In this document: positions 34,037 through 43,599 of the stretch, piece after piece
Position numbering within the stretch: the first letter of the stretch is position 1
Layout of the letters: every line of letters starts with the position of its first letter
Origin: CAZRVH01 sp964624905
GTDB taxonomy: Bacteria; Patescibacteriota; Gracilibacteria; Peribacterales; Peribacteraceae
Length of the DNA: 64,000 nucleotides
Assembly: GCA_964624905.1 (NCBI GenBank)
Contig: CAZUYK010000006.1
Coordinates: 7,617 to 71,616, forward strand
Reading direction: 5' to 3'
Position numbers and translations under genes: made by a program
Notes under the pieces: model-generated
Told to the model about the DNA's origin: nothing
Database searches by the model: none
The model's input: only the letters and a program-made list of their open reading frames with translations

Positions 34037-34621
34037 ATGAAGCGCGCAATTATCGTCCACAGGTGGGAAGGATCCCCAAACGAAGGCTGGATTCCTTGGT
34101 TGAAGGATGAGCTGGAAGCCGACGGATTCAAGGTGATCGTTCCCGCAATGCCCGATCCTGACGCACCGGAAATCGAGGCATGGGTCTCGCACCTCGCGCG
34201 GGAAGTCGGCACGCTTGATTTTAATACATTCCTCATCGGGCACAGCATCGGCTGCCAGGCAATCATGCGCTTCGTGGAACGTACGCCGCAGGACCAAACG
34301 GCGGGAGGCGCTGTCTTCGTCGCGCCGTGGTTCACGCTGATGGGATTGGAAGACGAAGAAGATAAAAAGATCGCCGAGCCCTGGCTTGCGACGCATATCG
34401 ACGACATAGCAGTTCAGGAACGGCTGCCGATCCTCTCCTGCATTTTTTCTGATGACGATTACTACGTGCCGCCGGAGAACAAGACGATGTTCGAGGATCG
34501 GTTGCAAGCGTATACGATCGCGCTGCATGGAAAGAAACACTTCACCGAAGACGACGGCGTCATGGAACTCCCCGAGGCATTGGATGAAGTGCGACAGATG
34601 AGCGATCCTTCCCTGTCCTGA
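34037..34621 (+). CDS. Alpha/beta hydrolase (RBBP9/YdeN type)
   Basis: 194 aa. IVHRWEGSPNEGWIPWLKDEL near the N-terminus, nucleophile elbow LIGHSIGCQAIMRF, FVAPWF and a C-terminal GKKHFTEDDG with the catalytic His fit the small RBBP9/YdeN serine hydrolases. Substrate unknown. It starts 3 nt after the cfa stop and shares TGATG with the next gene, so it is cotranscribed with cfa. Confidence 0.9.
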   Translation: MKRAIIVHRWEGSPNEGWIPWLKDELEADGFKVIVPAMPDPDAPEIEAWVSHLAREVGTLDFNTFLIGHSIGCQAIMRFVERTPQDQTAGGAVFVAPWFTLMGLEDEEDKKIAEPWLATHIDDIAVQERLPILSCIFSDDDYYVPPENKTMFEDRLQAYTIALHGKKHFTEDDGVMELPEALDEVRQMSDPSLS

Positions 34622-34947
34622 TGGCGCGGGAGGATATCGAGGAATGGGCGGATGGATTCTTCGTAGGGGAACTGAACTTCCACAAGCGCAAAACATTTAG
34701 CAGTCCATCCTACTACAAAGGCGGGAAGATGTTCGCGTTTGTCTACGGGGACGGTCTCGGATTGAAGTTCACGGAAGAACGCGCGACGGAATTGATCGCA
34801 TCGGACCCGACGACCTATTCCCCTTTCAATCCCGGAGGTAAACATCCCATGAAACGATGGGTGATCATCGCGCACCCGGACGTGCCAAGTTATGAAGATG
34901 ACCGGGCCTTGATAGAGGAATCGCTCGATGGATTTACTCGCAATTGA
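34621..34947 (+). CDS. TfoX N-terminal-domain-like or MmcQ-like small protein
   Basis: 108 aa. KMFAFVYGDGLGLKFTEERA, then a proline/Gly-containing turn and MKRWVIIAHPD resemble the single-domain TfoX_N/YjbR fold. Such proteins are poorly characterised. Translationally coupled to the hydrolase by TGATG. Assignment is moderate. Confidence 0.78.
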   Translation: MAREDIEEWADGFFVGELNFHKRKTFSSPSYYKGGKMFAFVYGDGLGLKFTEERATELIASDPTTYSPFNPGGKHPMKRWVIIAHPDVPSYEDDRALIEESLDGFTRN

Positions 34948-36162
34948 TCACTCGAACCTCAACGCCTCCATCGGGCTCAGGTCCGCAGCTTTTTTCGCGG
35001 GATAGAGTCCGAAGAGCAGTCCCGTTCCCACCGCCATCACGACGGCGAGGAAGATGGCGAAGAACGAGAGGATGAATTCGAATTCCCCCAGCGCAGCGGC
35101 AGCCAAAGCGGACAAAAGCCACCCCATGCCTGCGCCGATCACGATGCCGACGATACCTCCGGTAACCGTCAGGGACACCGCTTCAAGAAGGAACTGCAGC
35201 AAGATGTCGCGCTTCCTGGCCCCGACCGCCTTGCGCAGGCCGATCTCGCGCGTGCGTTCCGTCACCGACACCAGCATGATGTTCATGATGCCGATGCCTC
35301 CGACGAGGAGGGAAATTCCCGCGACGAGCGAGAGGAACACCGTGAGTCCCAGCGTAACCGAATTGATGACGCCCGTGACCTGTTCCGCGCTGCGCGCGAC
35401 GAAGTCGTCCTTGTCCGGATCGTTCTCGGGGTTATCGATATTGTGGCGCTGGCGAAGCAAAAGCGTGATATCCAATTTTGCAAGCGCGGGATCCCCTACC
35501 GATTTCAGCGAAATGAAAGAAAGGTATTTGGACCCGCTTACCGCCCTGCCCGTGGAAAACGGAACGATGACGATGCTGTCCATCTGCTGAAGGAGCGCGG
35601 ATTCGACGGATTCCAAAACACCGATGACGAGGAACGACGACTCGCCGATCTTGATCTTCTTGCCCAGCGGCTCCACGTCGCCGAACAAATCTTCCGCTAC
35701 CTTATGGCCAAGGATAGCGACGTATTTGGCACCCTCTTCGTCGCTCTTCTCCAGCAGGCGCCCTTTGCCGAGCGACAGTCCGTAGTTTTCCATCATTTCG
35801 TTGCGGGTGGCCATGACCATGGGCGACAACTCTTCCTTTCCGTATTGAACGGTTTTGCCCACCAAGATAATCGGGGCGGCGTTCTCCACCGTCGAGAGTC
35901 TGCGGATCTCCTCGAAGTCATCCATGGTGATGCTGTCGGTGTTGCCGCCGAACTTCTCCAGGCCGGTGGGGAACACGTCGATCGTGTTCGTACCGAATGC
36001 CTCGATCTGCGAGAGGATATAATTTTGGAAACTGTTTCCCATGGACACCATCAGCACGACGGATGCGACTCCGATGATGATCCCAAGCATGGTCAGCGCG
36101 GAACGCTTCTTGTTGACCGTGATGCCTTTGACGGAGGTGGTGACGAGGTCTTTGTACAGCAT
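34948..36162 (-). CDS. MacB-like ABC transporter permease (copy 1)
   Basis: 404 aa. One N-terminal membrane helix (GIIIGVASVVLMVSMGNSFQ), an extracytoplasmic MacB_PCD domain, then three C-terminal helices with the FtsX signature (VGGIGIMNIMLVSVTERTREIGLRKAVGARKRDILLQFLLEA). No ATPase domain is fused. Last gene of the operon MarR-MFP-ATPase-permease-permease. Its start is 3 nt after the preceding stop. It is a paralog of copy 2. Confidence 0.94.
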   Translation of the reverse strand: MLYKDLVTTSVKGITVNKKRSALTMLGIIIGVASVVLMVSMGNSFQNYILSQIEAFGTNTIDVFPTGLEKFGGNTDSITMDDFEEIRRLSTVENAAPIILVGKTVQYGKEELSPMVMATRNEMMENYGLSLGKGRLLEKSDEEGAKYVAILGHKVAEDLFGDVEPLGKKIKIGESSFLVIGVLESVESALLQQMDSIVIVPFSTGRAVSGSKYLSFISLKSVGDPALAKLDITLLLRQRHNIDNPENDPDKDDFVARSAEQVTGVINSVTLGLTVFLSLVAGISLLVGGIGIMNIMLVSVTERTREIGLRKAVGARKRDILLQFLLEAVSLTVTGGIVGIVIGAGMGWLLSALAAAALGEFEFILSFFAIFLAVVMAVGTGLLFGLYPAKKAADLSPMEALRFE

Positions 36163-36165
36163 GGG

Positions 36166-37389
36166 TTATTCGTAGCGAAGCGCTTCCATAGGGCTCAGGC
36201 CGGCCGCCTTGCGCGCCGGGGAAATGCCAAACACAAGTCCGGTCATGGATGCCATAAGCAAGGAAGCGATAACGGATGGAACGGACACGGCAAAGAGGTA
36301 GGTCGACAGGATGGGGGTAATGAAAATGGATGCGGTGAATGCCAGGAAGATACCTAGCACGAGGCCGATGACGCCGCCGATTCCCGTGAGCAGCACCGCT
36401 TCGATGAGGAACTGCACGAGGATATTCCTGCGCGTGGCGCCAATGGCTTTGCGCAGGCCGATCTCGCGGGTGCGCTCGGTGACGGACACGAGCATGATGT
36501 TCATGATGCCGATGCCGCCGACGATGAGGGAAATGGCGGCGATGGTGGTGATGAACATGGTCAGCCCCAGGGATACGGCACCCAGGATCTGGTTCGCCTC
36601 CTCGGAGGAGTGGATGATGAAGTTATCTTTTTTCGGATCGTCCTCAGGGTTGTCGATATTGTGGCGGTAGCGCAGAAGGAACTTCAGGTCGGCAAACGCT
36701 TCGTCGAACGACTCGGTCGCCTCCAGCGTCATGTAGTCCAGGTATTTCTGGCCCGTGATGTTCCGCGCGACGGAGAACGGCACGTAAATGCGGTCGTCCG
36801 CACTTTGGAAGAACTGAGAACCGAGCGCCTTGGCAACGCCGACGATTTGGAAATGGTTGTTGCCGATCTTCACGCTCTTGCCGAGGGGATTGAGGTCGCC
36901 GAAGAGCTTCGTCGCCGTTTCTGACCCGAGGAGCGCGACTTGGCGCGATCCCCCGTCGTCGTTCTCGTCGATGAGACGGCCCTGCGCGGCGGTGATGTTT
37001 TGGTTCTTGAAAAACGTCGCGGGTACGCCGAACACCTGCGGCGACGCCTCTTCTTTTCCGTAGGTCGTTTTTCCGCGGATGAAGATGACCGGCGAGACGT
37101 TGGTGACGCTGCCGAGCTTTTTGATCTGTGCCAAATCCTCGAATGTAAGACTGTCGTAGCCGGGCATTCCTTGGGCGGCACCTTCCTGGTTCCCCGGGAA
37201 GATCACCATGCTCTTGGCGCCGAGGCTCGACACCTGGCCCAGGATCACTCCCTGCATGCTCGCGCCGATGGAGCTCATGAGGATGACGGACCCCACGCCG
37301 ATGATGATGCCGAGCATGGTCAGCATGGAACGCGTCAGGTTCACCGTCACACCTTTGCCTGCCGTTTTCAGCGTGTCATGAAATTTCAT
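36166..37389 (-). CDS. MacB-like ABC transporter permease (copy 2)
   Basis: 407 aa with the same layout as its neighbour: N-terminal helix, periplasm-like MacB_PCD domain, three C-terminal helices with VGGIGIMNIMLVSVTERTREIGLRKAIGATRRNILVQFLIEA. The two probably arose by tandem duplication and may form a heterodimer around the ATPase at 37393. Gaps to both neighbours are 3 nt. Confidence 0.94.
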   Translation of the reverse strand: MKFHDTLKTAGKGVTVNLTRSMLTMLGIIIGVGSVILMSSIGASMQGVILGQVSSLGAKSMVIFPGNQEGAAQGMPGYDSLTFEDLAQIKKLGSVTNVSPVIFIRGKTTYGKEEASPQVFGVPATFFKNQNITAAQGRLIDENDDGGSRQVALLGSETATKLFGDLNPLGKSVKIGNNHFQIVGVAKALGSQFFQSADDRIYVPFSVARNITGQKYLDYMTLEATESFDEAFADLKFLLRYRHNIDNPEDDPKKDNFIIHSSEEANQILGAVSLGLTMFITTIAAISLIVGGIGIMNIMLVSVTERTREIGLRKAIGATRRNILVQFLIEAVLLTGIGGVIGLVLGIFLAFTASIFITPILSTYLFAVSVPSVIASLLMASMTGLVFGISPARKAAGLSPMEALRYE

Positions 37390-37392
37390 GGG

Positions 37393-38130
37393 TTATTTGA
37401 GTTTGTCACCGTTGCCGTTGCCGGCGATGACGCGTTTGAAATCTCTGGAATCGGATTCGATACGGCCGTCGCGGATGAAGATGATTCGCTCGGCATGCTG
37501 CGCGGTTGCCTGTTCGTGCGTGACAAGGATGATGGTGTGTCCGTGCTTGTGGAGATCCTGCAGGACCTTCATGACTGCGACGCCGGACACCGAATCCAGG
37601 TTACCGGTCGGCTCATCGGCAAAAATGATGTCCGGATCCGTCACGAGGGCGCGGGCGATGGCGACGCGCTGCTTCTGCCCGCCGGAAAGCTGGCTGGACA
37701 GGTAGTTGGTGCGATCGGTGAGCCCCACCATTTCGATTGCCTCCGTCGCTTTCGCCAGACGTTCGCGCTCCGGAATCAAAGGGTGGTACAGAAGCGGGAG
37801 CATCACGTTTTCCAATACCGAAGTACGCGGCAGCAGATTGAATGCCTGGAAGACGAAGCTCACGCGGGTCGCGCGAATGCGCGCAAGTTCGTCATCTGTC
37901 ATTTTTTTCGATTCCTCTCCTTGGAATAAATACTGTCCTGCGGTGTGTGAATCCAGGAATCCCAGGATATGCATCAAGGTGGATTTTCCGGATCCCGACG
38001 GCCCCATGATGGACACGAACTCGCCTTTCTCGATCTTCAGGTTGATACCGAAGAGCACGGGCGTTTCGATCTCCTCATTGAAGTAGGATTTGCTAAGGTC
38101 GCGGATTTCGATGAGCGGGGTGTTAGCCAT
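37393..38130 (-). CDS. ABC transporter ATP-binding protein (MacB/LolD type)
   Basis: 245 aa. Walker A GPSGSGKSTLMHIL, signature LSGGQKQRVAIARAL, Walker B IIFADEPTGNLDS and H-loop LVTHEQATA. The sequence SYFNEEIETPVLFGINLKIEKGE fits the MacB/LolD group. It powers mechanotransmission by the two permeases, with the adaptor at 38136. Confidence 0.96.
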   Translation of the reverse strand: MANTPLIEIRDLSKSYFNEEIETPVLFGINLKIEKGEFVSIMGPSGSGKSTLMHILGFLDSHTAGQYLFQGEESKKMTDDELARIRATRVSFVFQAFNLLPRTSVLENVMLPLLYHPLIPERERLAKATEAIEMVGLTDRTNYLSSQLSGGQKQRVAIARALVTDPDIIFADEPTGNLDSVSGVAVMKVLQDLHKHGHTIILVTHEQATAQHAERIIFIRDGRIESDSRDFKRVIAGNGNGDKLK

Positions 38131-38135
38131 GGCGC

Positions 38136-39881
38136 TTATTTGGTAAGGACGATGACAATATCCCCTTCCTTCACCCCGCTGACTATCTCAACCTCGCCTC
38201 CCTCGCCTTCCATTCCGGTCTCAACGACTACCTCCTTCACTTCGTCTCCGTCCTTCACGCGGACGATCTTCTCGCCCTTGTCATTTTCGATGACCGCGCG
38301 CAACGGTACCGTGACGACGTCCTTCTTCATGCCCGTGACGATTTCGGCGTCACCGGTCATGCCGATCTTCAGTTCGTCGTGCGGGTAGCGGAAGTCCAGT
38401 TTGACGCGGTACTTGGATACGCCGTCGACGTCGGTCGAGGTGGTGTCGATTTGTCCGACCGTAAGGGCGAAATCCGTACCGCGGAATGCGTCGAGTTCGA
38501 CGGAACCGGTTTGGGTCAGGACGACTTTCGGAATATCGATTTCGGATACGAACATCTCGATGCGGTAGGGGCTAGATCCGACCATCGTAACGGCGGGTCC
38601 CACCGGCGTGAATTCACCGACCTTGATGTTCACCTTCGTCACCAGCCCGTCGATGGGGGCGGTAAGGACGGTGTTGGAAAACTGCGCGGATGCGGCGGCC
38701 AAGGAAGCGCGGGCCTGGGCGACTGCGGCCTTGGCGATCGCGATATCCGTTTCGCGCGTCGGGGCCTTCTTCAACTGGAGCTGGGCCTCGGCGATGCGCA
38801 GGGACGTTTCGTAGGTAAGAATGTCAGCGCTCGCCTTGTTCATGGCACCCAGCGCGCTGTCCAAAGAGGCCTGCTGCGTGGAAATGCGGCTGGCAAAGCT
38901 GGCGGATGCGTCACGCAATGCCTTGGCGGAAGAATCCACGACTCCGATGGCCGCTTGCAGCTGCGAGCGGCTGGTGGCCAACGTGGACTTGTATCCTTCC
39001 TTGGCAGTCGTGTCGAAGGAAGATGTCGTGGGGAGGTTGCTGATCATGTCGTACGCGCGATTCAAAAGGCTCCAGGAATTTGTGACCGCGGAGCGGCTGG
39101 AATCAAGGATTGTCAGAGCCGCTTGGAAATCCTGAGGGTTGGACTTCGCATACAATGCGCGGATCGCAGCCTGTTGCTGCTGCATTCCGGCATTGATCTG
39201 GTCGTAATCCGCGGGTGAAGCCTTGATGACCGCATCCAACACGTCGTTCTGGGTGAGGATTCCCTGCAGTTCGGAAAGTCCGTTCTGCGCAACCGTGAGC
39301 TGTTCAGTAACGGTGCTGCCCGCGGACGTGACGTACCCGGACAAGCTGACCGCCGCTTCGTTCTTCACGGAATCAAGCTGGATCTGCGCATTGGCATGCG
39401 CGGCCTGGGAAGTCGCGAAACTTGTCTTCGATGCTTCCAGTGCGGAGCGCTTGTTATCGACATCCGCCTGCGCGATGGCGATGTCCTCGGGGCGGTTGCC
39501 TTCCTGCTTGGCGCGCAAATCAGCTTCGGCAGACTGGACGCGTGCGGAAGCAGCCGCAATATCGGCAGCGAGGTTGTTGGAACGCAACGCCCCAAGCCTC
39601 TGCCCTGCGCGGACGCGATCCCCTTCCTTCACGGAAACCTGCGATACGATGCCGGACGACGGGAACTGCAATTGCAGGTCGCGCTCGGAAATCACGGTAC
39701 CTACGGCTTCGACCGTCTGGCGGAGATCCTTGGTCTCGGCGAGTGCCGTGACGTACTCGGGCACCTTGGGTGCGGTTGCCGCGCGAACGATGAATGCGAT
39801 AAGCAAGAAGACCAGGAGACCGATGATCGACTTCCACTTATGGGTGCGGATGACCGACCAGATTCTAAGAAGGACTGACAT
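38136..39881 (-). CDS. HlyD-type membrane fusion/adaptor protein
   Basis: 581 aa, long for the family. One N-terminal helix (KSIIGLLVFLLIAFIVRAA), a lipoyl half (LQFPSSGIVSQVSVKEGDRV), a coiled-coil region of about 270 residues rich in Ala/Gln/Ser and a second lipoyl half (TAPIDGLVTKVNIKVGEFT), then the beta-barrel and membrane-proximal domain. The unusually long coiled coil could span a thick envelope. Start at 39881 chosen for the membrane helix. It follows the MarR gene by 11 nt. Confidence 0.94.
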   Translation of the reverse strand: MSVLLRIWSVIRTHKWKSIIGLLVFLLIAFIVRAATAPKVPEYVTALAETKDLRQTVEAVGTVISERDLQLQFPSSGIVSQVSVKEGDRVRAGQRLGALRSNNLAADIAAASARVQSAEADLRAKQEGNRPEDIAIAQADVDNKRSALEASKTSFATSQAAHANAQIQLDSVKNEAAVSLSGYVTSAGSTVTEQLTVAQNGLSELQGILTQNDVLDAVIKASPADYDQINAGMQQQQAAIRALYAKSNPQDFQAALTILDSSRSAVTNSWSLLNRAYDMISNLPTTSSFDTTAKEGYKSTLATSRSQLQAAIGVVDSSAKALRDASASFASRISTQQASLDSALGAMNKASADILTYETSLRIAEAQLQLKKAPTRETDIAIAKAAVAQARASLAAASAQFSNTVLTAPIDGLVTKVNIKVGEFTPVGPAVTMVGSSPYRIEMFVSEIDIPKVVLTQTGSVELDAFRGTDFALTVGQIDTTSTDVDGVSKYRVKLDFRYPHDELKIGMTGDAEIVTGMKKDVVTVPLRAVIENDKGEKIVRVKDGDEVKEVVVETGMEGEGGEVEIVSGVKEGDIVIVLTK

Positions 39882-39892
39882 AGGAATGATGG

Positions 39893-40327
39893 TTAAGAAT
39901 GCGAAAAGGAAGAATGAAGATGATGGAGGATGCGGACGAGTTCGCGCTGGTCTTTGTCCGATAAGCGGGAGAAGACGTCCCGCATCACGGCGGCGTGATG
40001 CGTCATTGCGGATGCGATCATGGCGTTTCCGGCTGCGGTCATCTCGAGGCGAACGAGCTTGCGGTTCTTGGGGTCCTGCTTGCGGCGCACCCATTTGAGC
40101 TTCACCAGCCTGTCCGCGAACGACGTTGCGGACGGAGAGGTAACCCTCAGCGCGTCGGCGAATTCTTTCATCGTAAGACCGTCATGCTCCCTTATAACCA
40201 TCAGCGCGTGGAATTGTAGAGGATTGAACTTCGTTTCGGAATCAAATATGAGCTTCTTCCTCATCATGCGCGCCATCTCCATGAGAAGGGGCGGCAACTG
40301 ATCGATGGCTGCGGAATTGGACTTCAT
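39893..40327 (-). CDS. MarR-family transcriptional regulator
   Basis: 144 aa. Helix-turn-helix and wing: FHALMVIREHDGLTMKEFADALRVTSPSATSFADRLVKLKWVRRKQDPKNRKLVRL. It heads the export operon and is probably its ligand-responsive repressor. Upstream CTAA/TTAG repeats overlap the promoter. The ATG at 40327 is chosen; the longer TTG frame would run through the operator. Confidence 0.94.
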   Translation of the reverse strand: MKSNSAAIDQLPPLLMEMARMMRKKLIFDSETKFNPLQFHALMVIREHDGLTMKEFADALRVTSPSATSFADRLVKLKWVRRKQDPKNRKLVRLEMTAAGNAMIASAMTHHAAVMRDVFSRLSDKDQRELVRILHHLHSSFSHS

Positions 40328-40334
40328 ATTGTAC

Positions 40335-40359
40335 CTAATTGTTAGAGTGACTAATAATA
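40335..40359 (-). promoter_or_regulatory. Promoter/operator of the MarR-exporter operon
   Basis: Minus strand: TATTAT (40359-40354) followed by TTAG-N5-CTAA-N3-TTAG, overlapping inverted repeats at the predicted transcription start. A typical place for MarR autoregulation. Confidence 0.55.
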
Positions 40360-40453
40360 TGGGCGACAAAGTATGATGTCAACCGATTACGACGTAAAAA
40401 CCGTGGAAAATTGGCCTTCTTCCCGCGATGGAACGGAGTTATACTAACTGCCG

Positions 40454-42700
40454 ATGCCTAGAAAGAAGCGAAAAAAGTCTTCGATCAAAGCCCCGGACCT
40501 TCATTTGGAACTGGAGCCCGAAACGAAGCGCACCATCAGCGGGATCAGTCAGATTGCCTTGAGCATTCTCCTTTTCTTGTCTCTTCGTGGACAGGCCGGC
40601 CCAGCGGGCCAGACACTGAACGAAGTAATCGAGTTCTTCTTCGGATCCTGGGGGGCGCTCTTCCCTTCTTTCCTCTTCTTGTCGGGACTCCTGCACACGT
40701 TCGGGGCGGGAAAAATCGAATTGAAGCGCTCCGTGGGACTGACGCTGTGCCTCCTGTGCTTCCTTGGCTTGATGCACATCGGCGCGCCGCTGGAAGAAGT
40801 GGGCCCGCGCAGGAACGAACTGGCCGGGGCGATCGGCTTTATGATGAGCCTTCCGTTCCTTTTGGCCCTTAGCAGGGAGGTGGGATACATCATCCTCTCG
40901 GCCGGCTTCCTTATAGGACTCTTCCTGGCATTCGAACCTGACGTCGCTTCCATCTTCCGTTCGCTGAAGGGAGACATGGAATCCAAGCCGCTCAAGAAGG
41001 AAACAATCCGCAGGAAACAGGAAGAAGTGCAGGACTTTTACGAAGAAGAGGCGGATGAAGAGGAAGATGATTTGGTGGAAGACGATTCCAATGCCCCCGA
41101 GCTCAATATCGTCCGTCCCGTGTTCGCGCAGAGCGTCGTGAAAGGCAAGGCGGAAAAGATGATCAAGGAGAAGCTGAAGAAGAACGCGGGCGCATTGGAA
41201 ATGAAGGACACGCGCTTCGAGGAATGGACGTTCCCAAGCATGGACCTCCTGGAGAACGCCCAGAGCGAAGTGGCCGTCGACGACGACTTCCTGAAGCGCC
41301 AGGCCAAGTTGATCGAAGAAAAACTGCAGGAATTCGGCATCGACGTAGCCGTGCGCGACGCCCGCCCCGGACCGACGGTCACCCAGTTTACCCTCCAGCC
41401 GGCGGAAGGTGTGCGCCTCAGCAGCATCGCCAACCTAAAGGACGACCTCGCCCTGGCCCTGGCGGCCCAAAGCCTGCGTATCGAAGCGCCGATTCCCGGC
41501 AAGTCGCTCGTGGGCATCGAAATGCCGAACCTGGAGCGCACGACGGTTCACTTGAGGGAGATCCTCGAAAGCCCGGCTTTCCACGACAGCCAGTCCTCTC
41601 TTGCCTTCCCGCTCGGCCGCGACGTGTCCGGCGAAGCGACGGTCGCAAGCCTGGAAGACATGCCGCACTTGCTCATCGCCGGAGCCACGGGCTCCGGAAA
41701 GTCCGTCTGTATGAACGTGTTCCTTACGGCGCTCCTCTACCAGAACGCTCCCCACGAACTGAAATTCATCCTCGTCGATCCCAAGCGCGTTGAACTCATG
41801 CCATACAACGGCATCCCTCACCTACTCACGCCGGTCATCACGGAATCGGACAAAGCGTTGCAGGCCCTCCGATGGGCGGTGGCGGAAATGGGCCGGCGTC
41901 TGCACCGCTTCTCCGAGCAGGGAGTGCGCAATATCAAGGAATACAACGAGAAACAGAGCGACGAGAGCAACCTCCTCCCGCGCATCGTCATCGTCATCGA
42001 CGAGCTCGCCGACCTCATGATGCGCCAGTTCCGAAGGGACACGGAAACGATGATCGTCCGCATCTCGCAGATGGCCCGCGCGGTGGGCATGCACCTCGTC
42101 ATCGCCACCCAGCGCCCGTCCGTGGACGTCATCACCGGTCTCATCAAGGCCAACATCCCCACGCGCATCGCGTTCCGCGTCGTCAGCTCCGTCGACAGCC
42201 GCACCATCCTGGACGGCATCGGAGCGGAAGACCTGCTTGGCAAAGGAGACATGCTCTACATGACGGCCACGACCGCCAAGCCCGTGCGTATCCAAGGAAT
42301 CTACGTGGATACGAAGGAAGTGGAACGCGTCATCAACGCCGTAAAGATCGCCGGAGGCGGCAAGATCACCGAGCAGATCGGACTGGCTGAAAGCGACGGG
42401 GAAGATGGCGAAGGAAGCCAGGACGGCCCCCCGTCCGGCATGATCGACCTTGATGCCGATGACAACGGAGGAGACGACCTCTTCTTCGATGCCGTGCGCG
42501 TGGTGCAGGCATCGGGCAAAGCATCGGCCAGCTTGCTGCAGCGCCAGCTGAAGGTGGGCTACGCGCGTGCCGCACGTCTCCTGGATATCATGGAGGAGAA
42601 GGGCATCGTAGGCCCCGCGGACGGCGCCAAGCCCCGCAAGGTGTTCATCGAGCAGATGGCAGGAAGCCCGAGCAACGTTGGTGAAGAGAATACGTTTTAA
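40454..42700 (+). CDS. ftsK: DNA translocase FtsK/SpoIIIE
   Basis: 748 aa. Four N-terminal membrane helices, an acidic linker, then the motor: GATGSGKSVCMNVFLTAL (Walker A), VIDELADLMM (Walker B), ATQRPSVDVITGLIKANIPTRIAF, and the C-terminal winged-helix gamma domain (QRQLKVGYARAARLLDIMEE). It pumps chromosomal DNA through the closing septum. TATACT lies 8 nt upstream of the ATG. Confidence 0.97.
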   Translation: MPRKKRKKSSIKAPDLHLELEPETKRTISGISQIALSILLFLSLRGQAGPAGQTLNEVIEFFFGSWGALFPSFLFLSGLLHTFGAGKIELKRSVGLTLCLLCFLGLMHIGAPLEEVGPRRNELAGAIGFMMSLPFLLALSREVGYIILSAGFLIGLFLAFEPDVASIFRSLKGDMESKPLKKETIRRKQEEVQDFYEEEADEEEDDLVEDDSNAPELNIVRPVFAQSVVKGKAEKMIKEKLKKNAGALEMKDTRFEEWTFPSMDLLENAQSEVAVDDDFLKRQAKLIEEKLQEFGIDVAVRDARPGPTVTQFTLQPAEGVRLSSIANLKDDLALALAAQSLRIEAPIPGKSLVGIEMPNLERTTVHLREILESPAFHDSQSSLAFPLGRDVSGEATVASLEDMPHLLIAGATGSGKSVCMNVFLTALLYQNAPHELKFILVDPKRVELMPYNGIPHLLTPVITESDKALQALRWAVAEMGRRLHRFSEQGVRNIKEYNEKQSDESNLLPRIVIVIDELADLMMRQFRRDTETMIVRISQMARAVGMHLVIATQRPSVDVITGLIKANIPTRIAFRVVSSVDSRTILDGIGAEDLLGKGDMLYMTATTAKPVRIQGIYVDTKEVERVINAVKIAGGGKITEQIGLAESDGEDGEGSQDGPPSGMIDLDADDNGGDDLFFDAVRVVQASGKASASLLQRQLKVGYARAARLLDIMEEKGIVGPADGAKPRKVFIEQMAGSPSNVGEENTF

Positions 42701-42733
42701 AAAAAACCGCTCCGACAATAGTCGTGAGCGGTT
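42699..42733 (-). terminator. Terminator of the minus-strand gene at 42779
   Basis: Minus strand: AACCGCTC / GAGCGGTT followed by eight T. Located between the convergent ends of ftsK and the 225-aa gene; in the plus direction there is no T-run. Confidence 0.85.
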
Positions 42734-42778
42734 GAACCATGACCACATGAACTCATATGAGTTCATGGATGAATTAGG

Positions 42779-43456
42779 TTAAGCTTGGATAATGCGGGAA
42801 GATGCGATCCATGTACTTCTGCTTCTTATGTATGCTTTTTTGCGATACAACCAAAGCTGAAGTCGATCACAAGCTGAGCCAATCATAAGCCGTGAAAGAT
42901 TCCATCCTCTCTCCCGGCAAAGAAAGTTATGGTTTAACATAAAACCTTCACCAGTAATAATCATGTGACATATCATCGCGGTGATCAACAATACTGCCGG
43001 AGCAAGCCGTTCGTCCTTTTGAAGAGAATTCAGCTTTCGCTGGAAAGAACCGCTTCTGGTTCCCGGTACCGGGAGTCGCATATGGTACAACCCGGGCTGA
43101 TATGATTTCGAATACCAAGAAAATCTTTCATAATCGTTAGGATTTCGTACGTTGATCAACCGCCTTCCAATTGCACTTTCGCATATCTGCTTCAATGACC
43201 AACCTCCGTATCTGATAATTATTCCCCCCGTTGGAACAGAAGGAAAAATCCCATTGTACTTTTCGCCGAATCCCAACATGTGCACACTATCGAATGCATA
43301 TCCTAGGGGTGCCGGCCAATGTGCAACGAGGGCTTTCAATGTCTGCGGATCAGCGTTCGACATTTCGATCCAACGAGCTGCATCGATTCCTGCCTGCTCC
43401 AGTGCTTTAAAACCCTTGATTCTTTCCCTATAAGTCAAATCCCTCAGCTGAAGCAT
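42779..43456 (-). CDS. Hypothetical protein, 225 aa
   Basis: Starts MLQLRDLTYRERIKGFKALE, with AAGGAG 5 nt upstream. No family recognised. It is basic, rich in Arg, Ile and Tyr, with a moderately hydrophobic segment (APAVLLITAMICHMIITGEG). The base composition is lower in GC than ftsK and rdgB. Together with the classical ribosome binding site, this suggests later acquisition. Has its own terminator. Confidence 0.7.
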   Translation of the reverse strand: MLQLRDLTYRERIKGFKALEQAGIDAARWIEMSNADPQTLKALVAHWPAPLGYAFDSVHMLGFGEKYNGIFPSVPTGGIIIRYGGWSLKQICESAIGRRLINVRNPNDYERFSWYSKSYQPGLYHMRLPVPGTRSGSFQRKLNSLQKDERLAPAVLLITAMICHMIITGEGFMLNHNFLCRERGWNLSRLMIGSACDRLQLWLYRKKAYIRSRSTWIASSRIIQA

Positions 43457-43556
43457 TGCGACTCCTTTTCCCTTAAACATCCAAACCAACCAATGAATTG
43501 AACGATCTATTTATATATTAATATATATTTATATTAAGTCAATTATTCGCAAATAG

Positions 43557-43582
43557 CTAAAAGTGGGGATGCAAGCATCCCC
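43557..43582 (-). terminator. Probable terminator of the minus-strand gene at 43600
   Basis: GGGGATGC / GCATCCCC, 8-bp perfect stem with AA loop, followed on the minus strand by ACTTTTA. Adjacent DNA (43505-43545) is almost pure A/T. Confidence 0.75.
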
Positions 43583-43599
43583 AAGGAGCGAAACACGGC

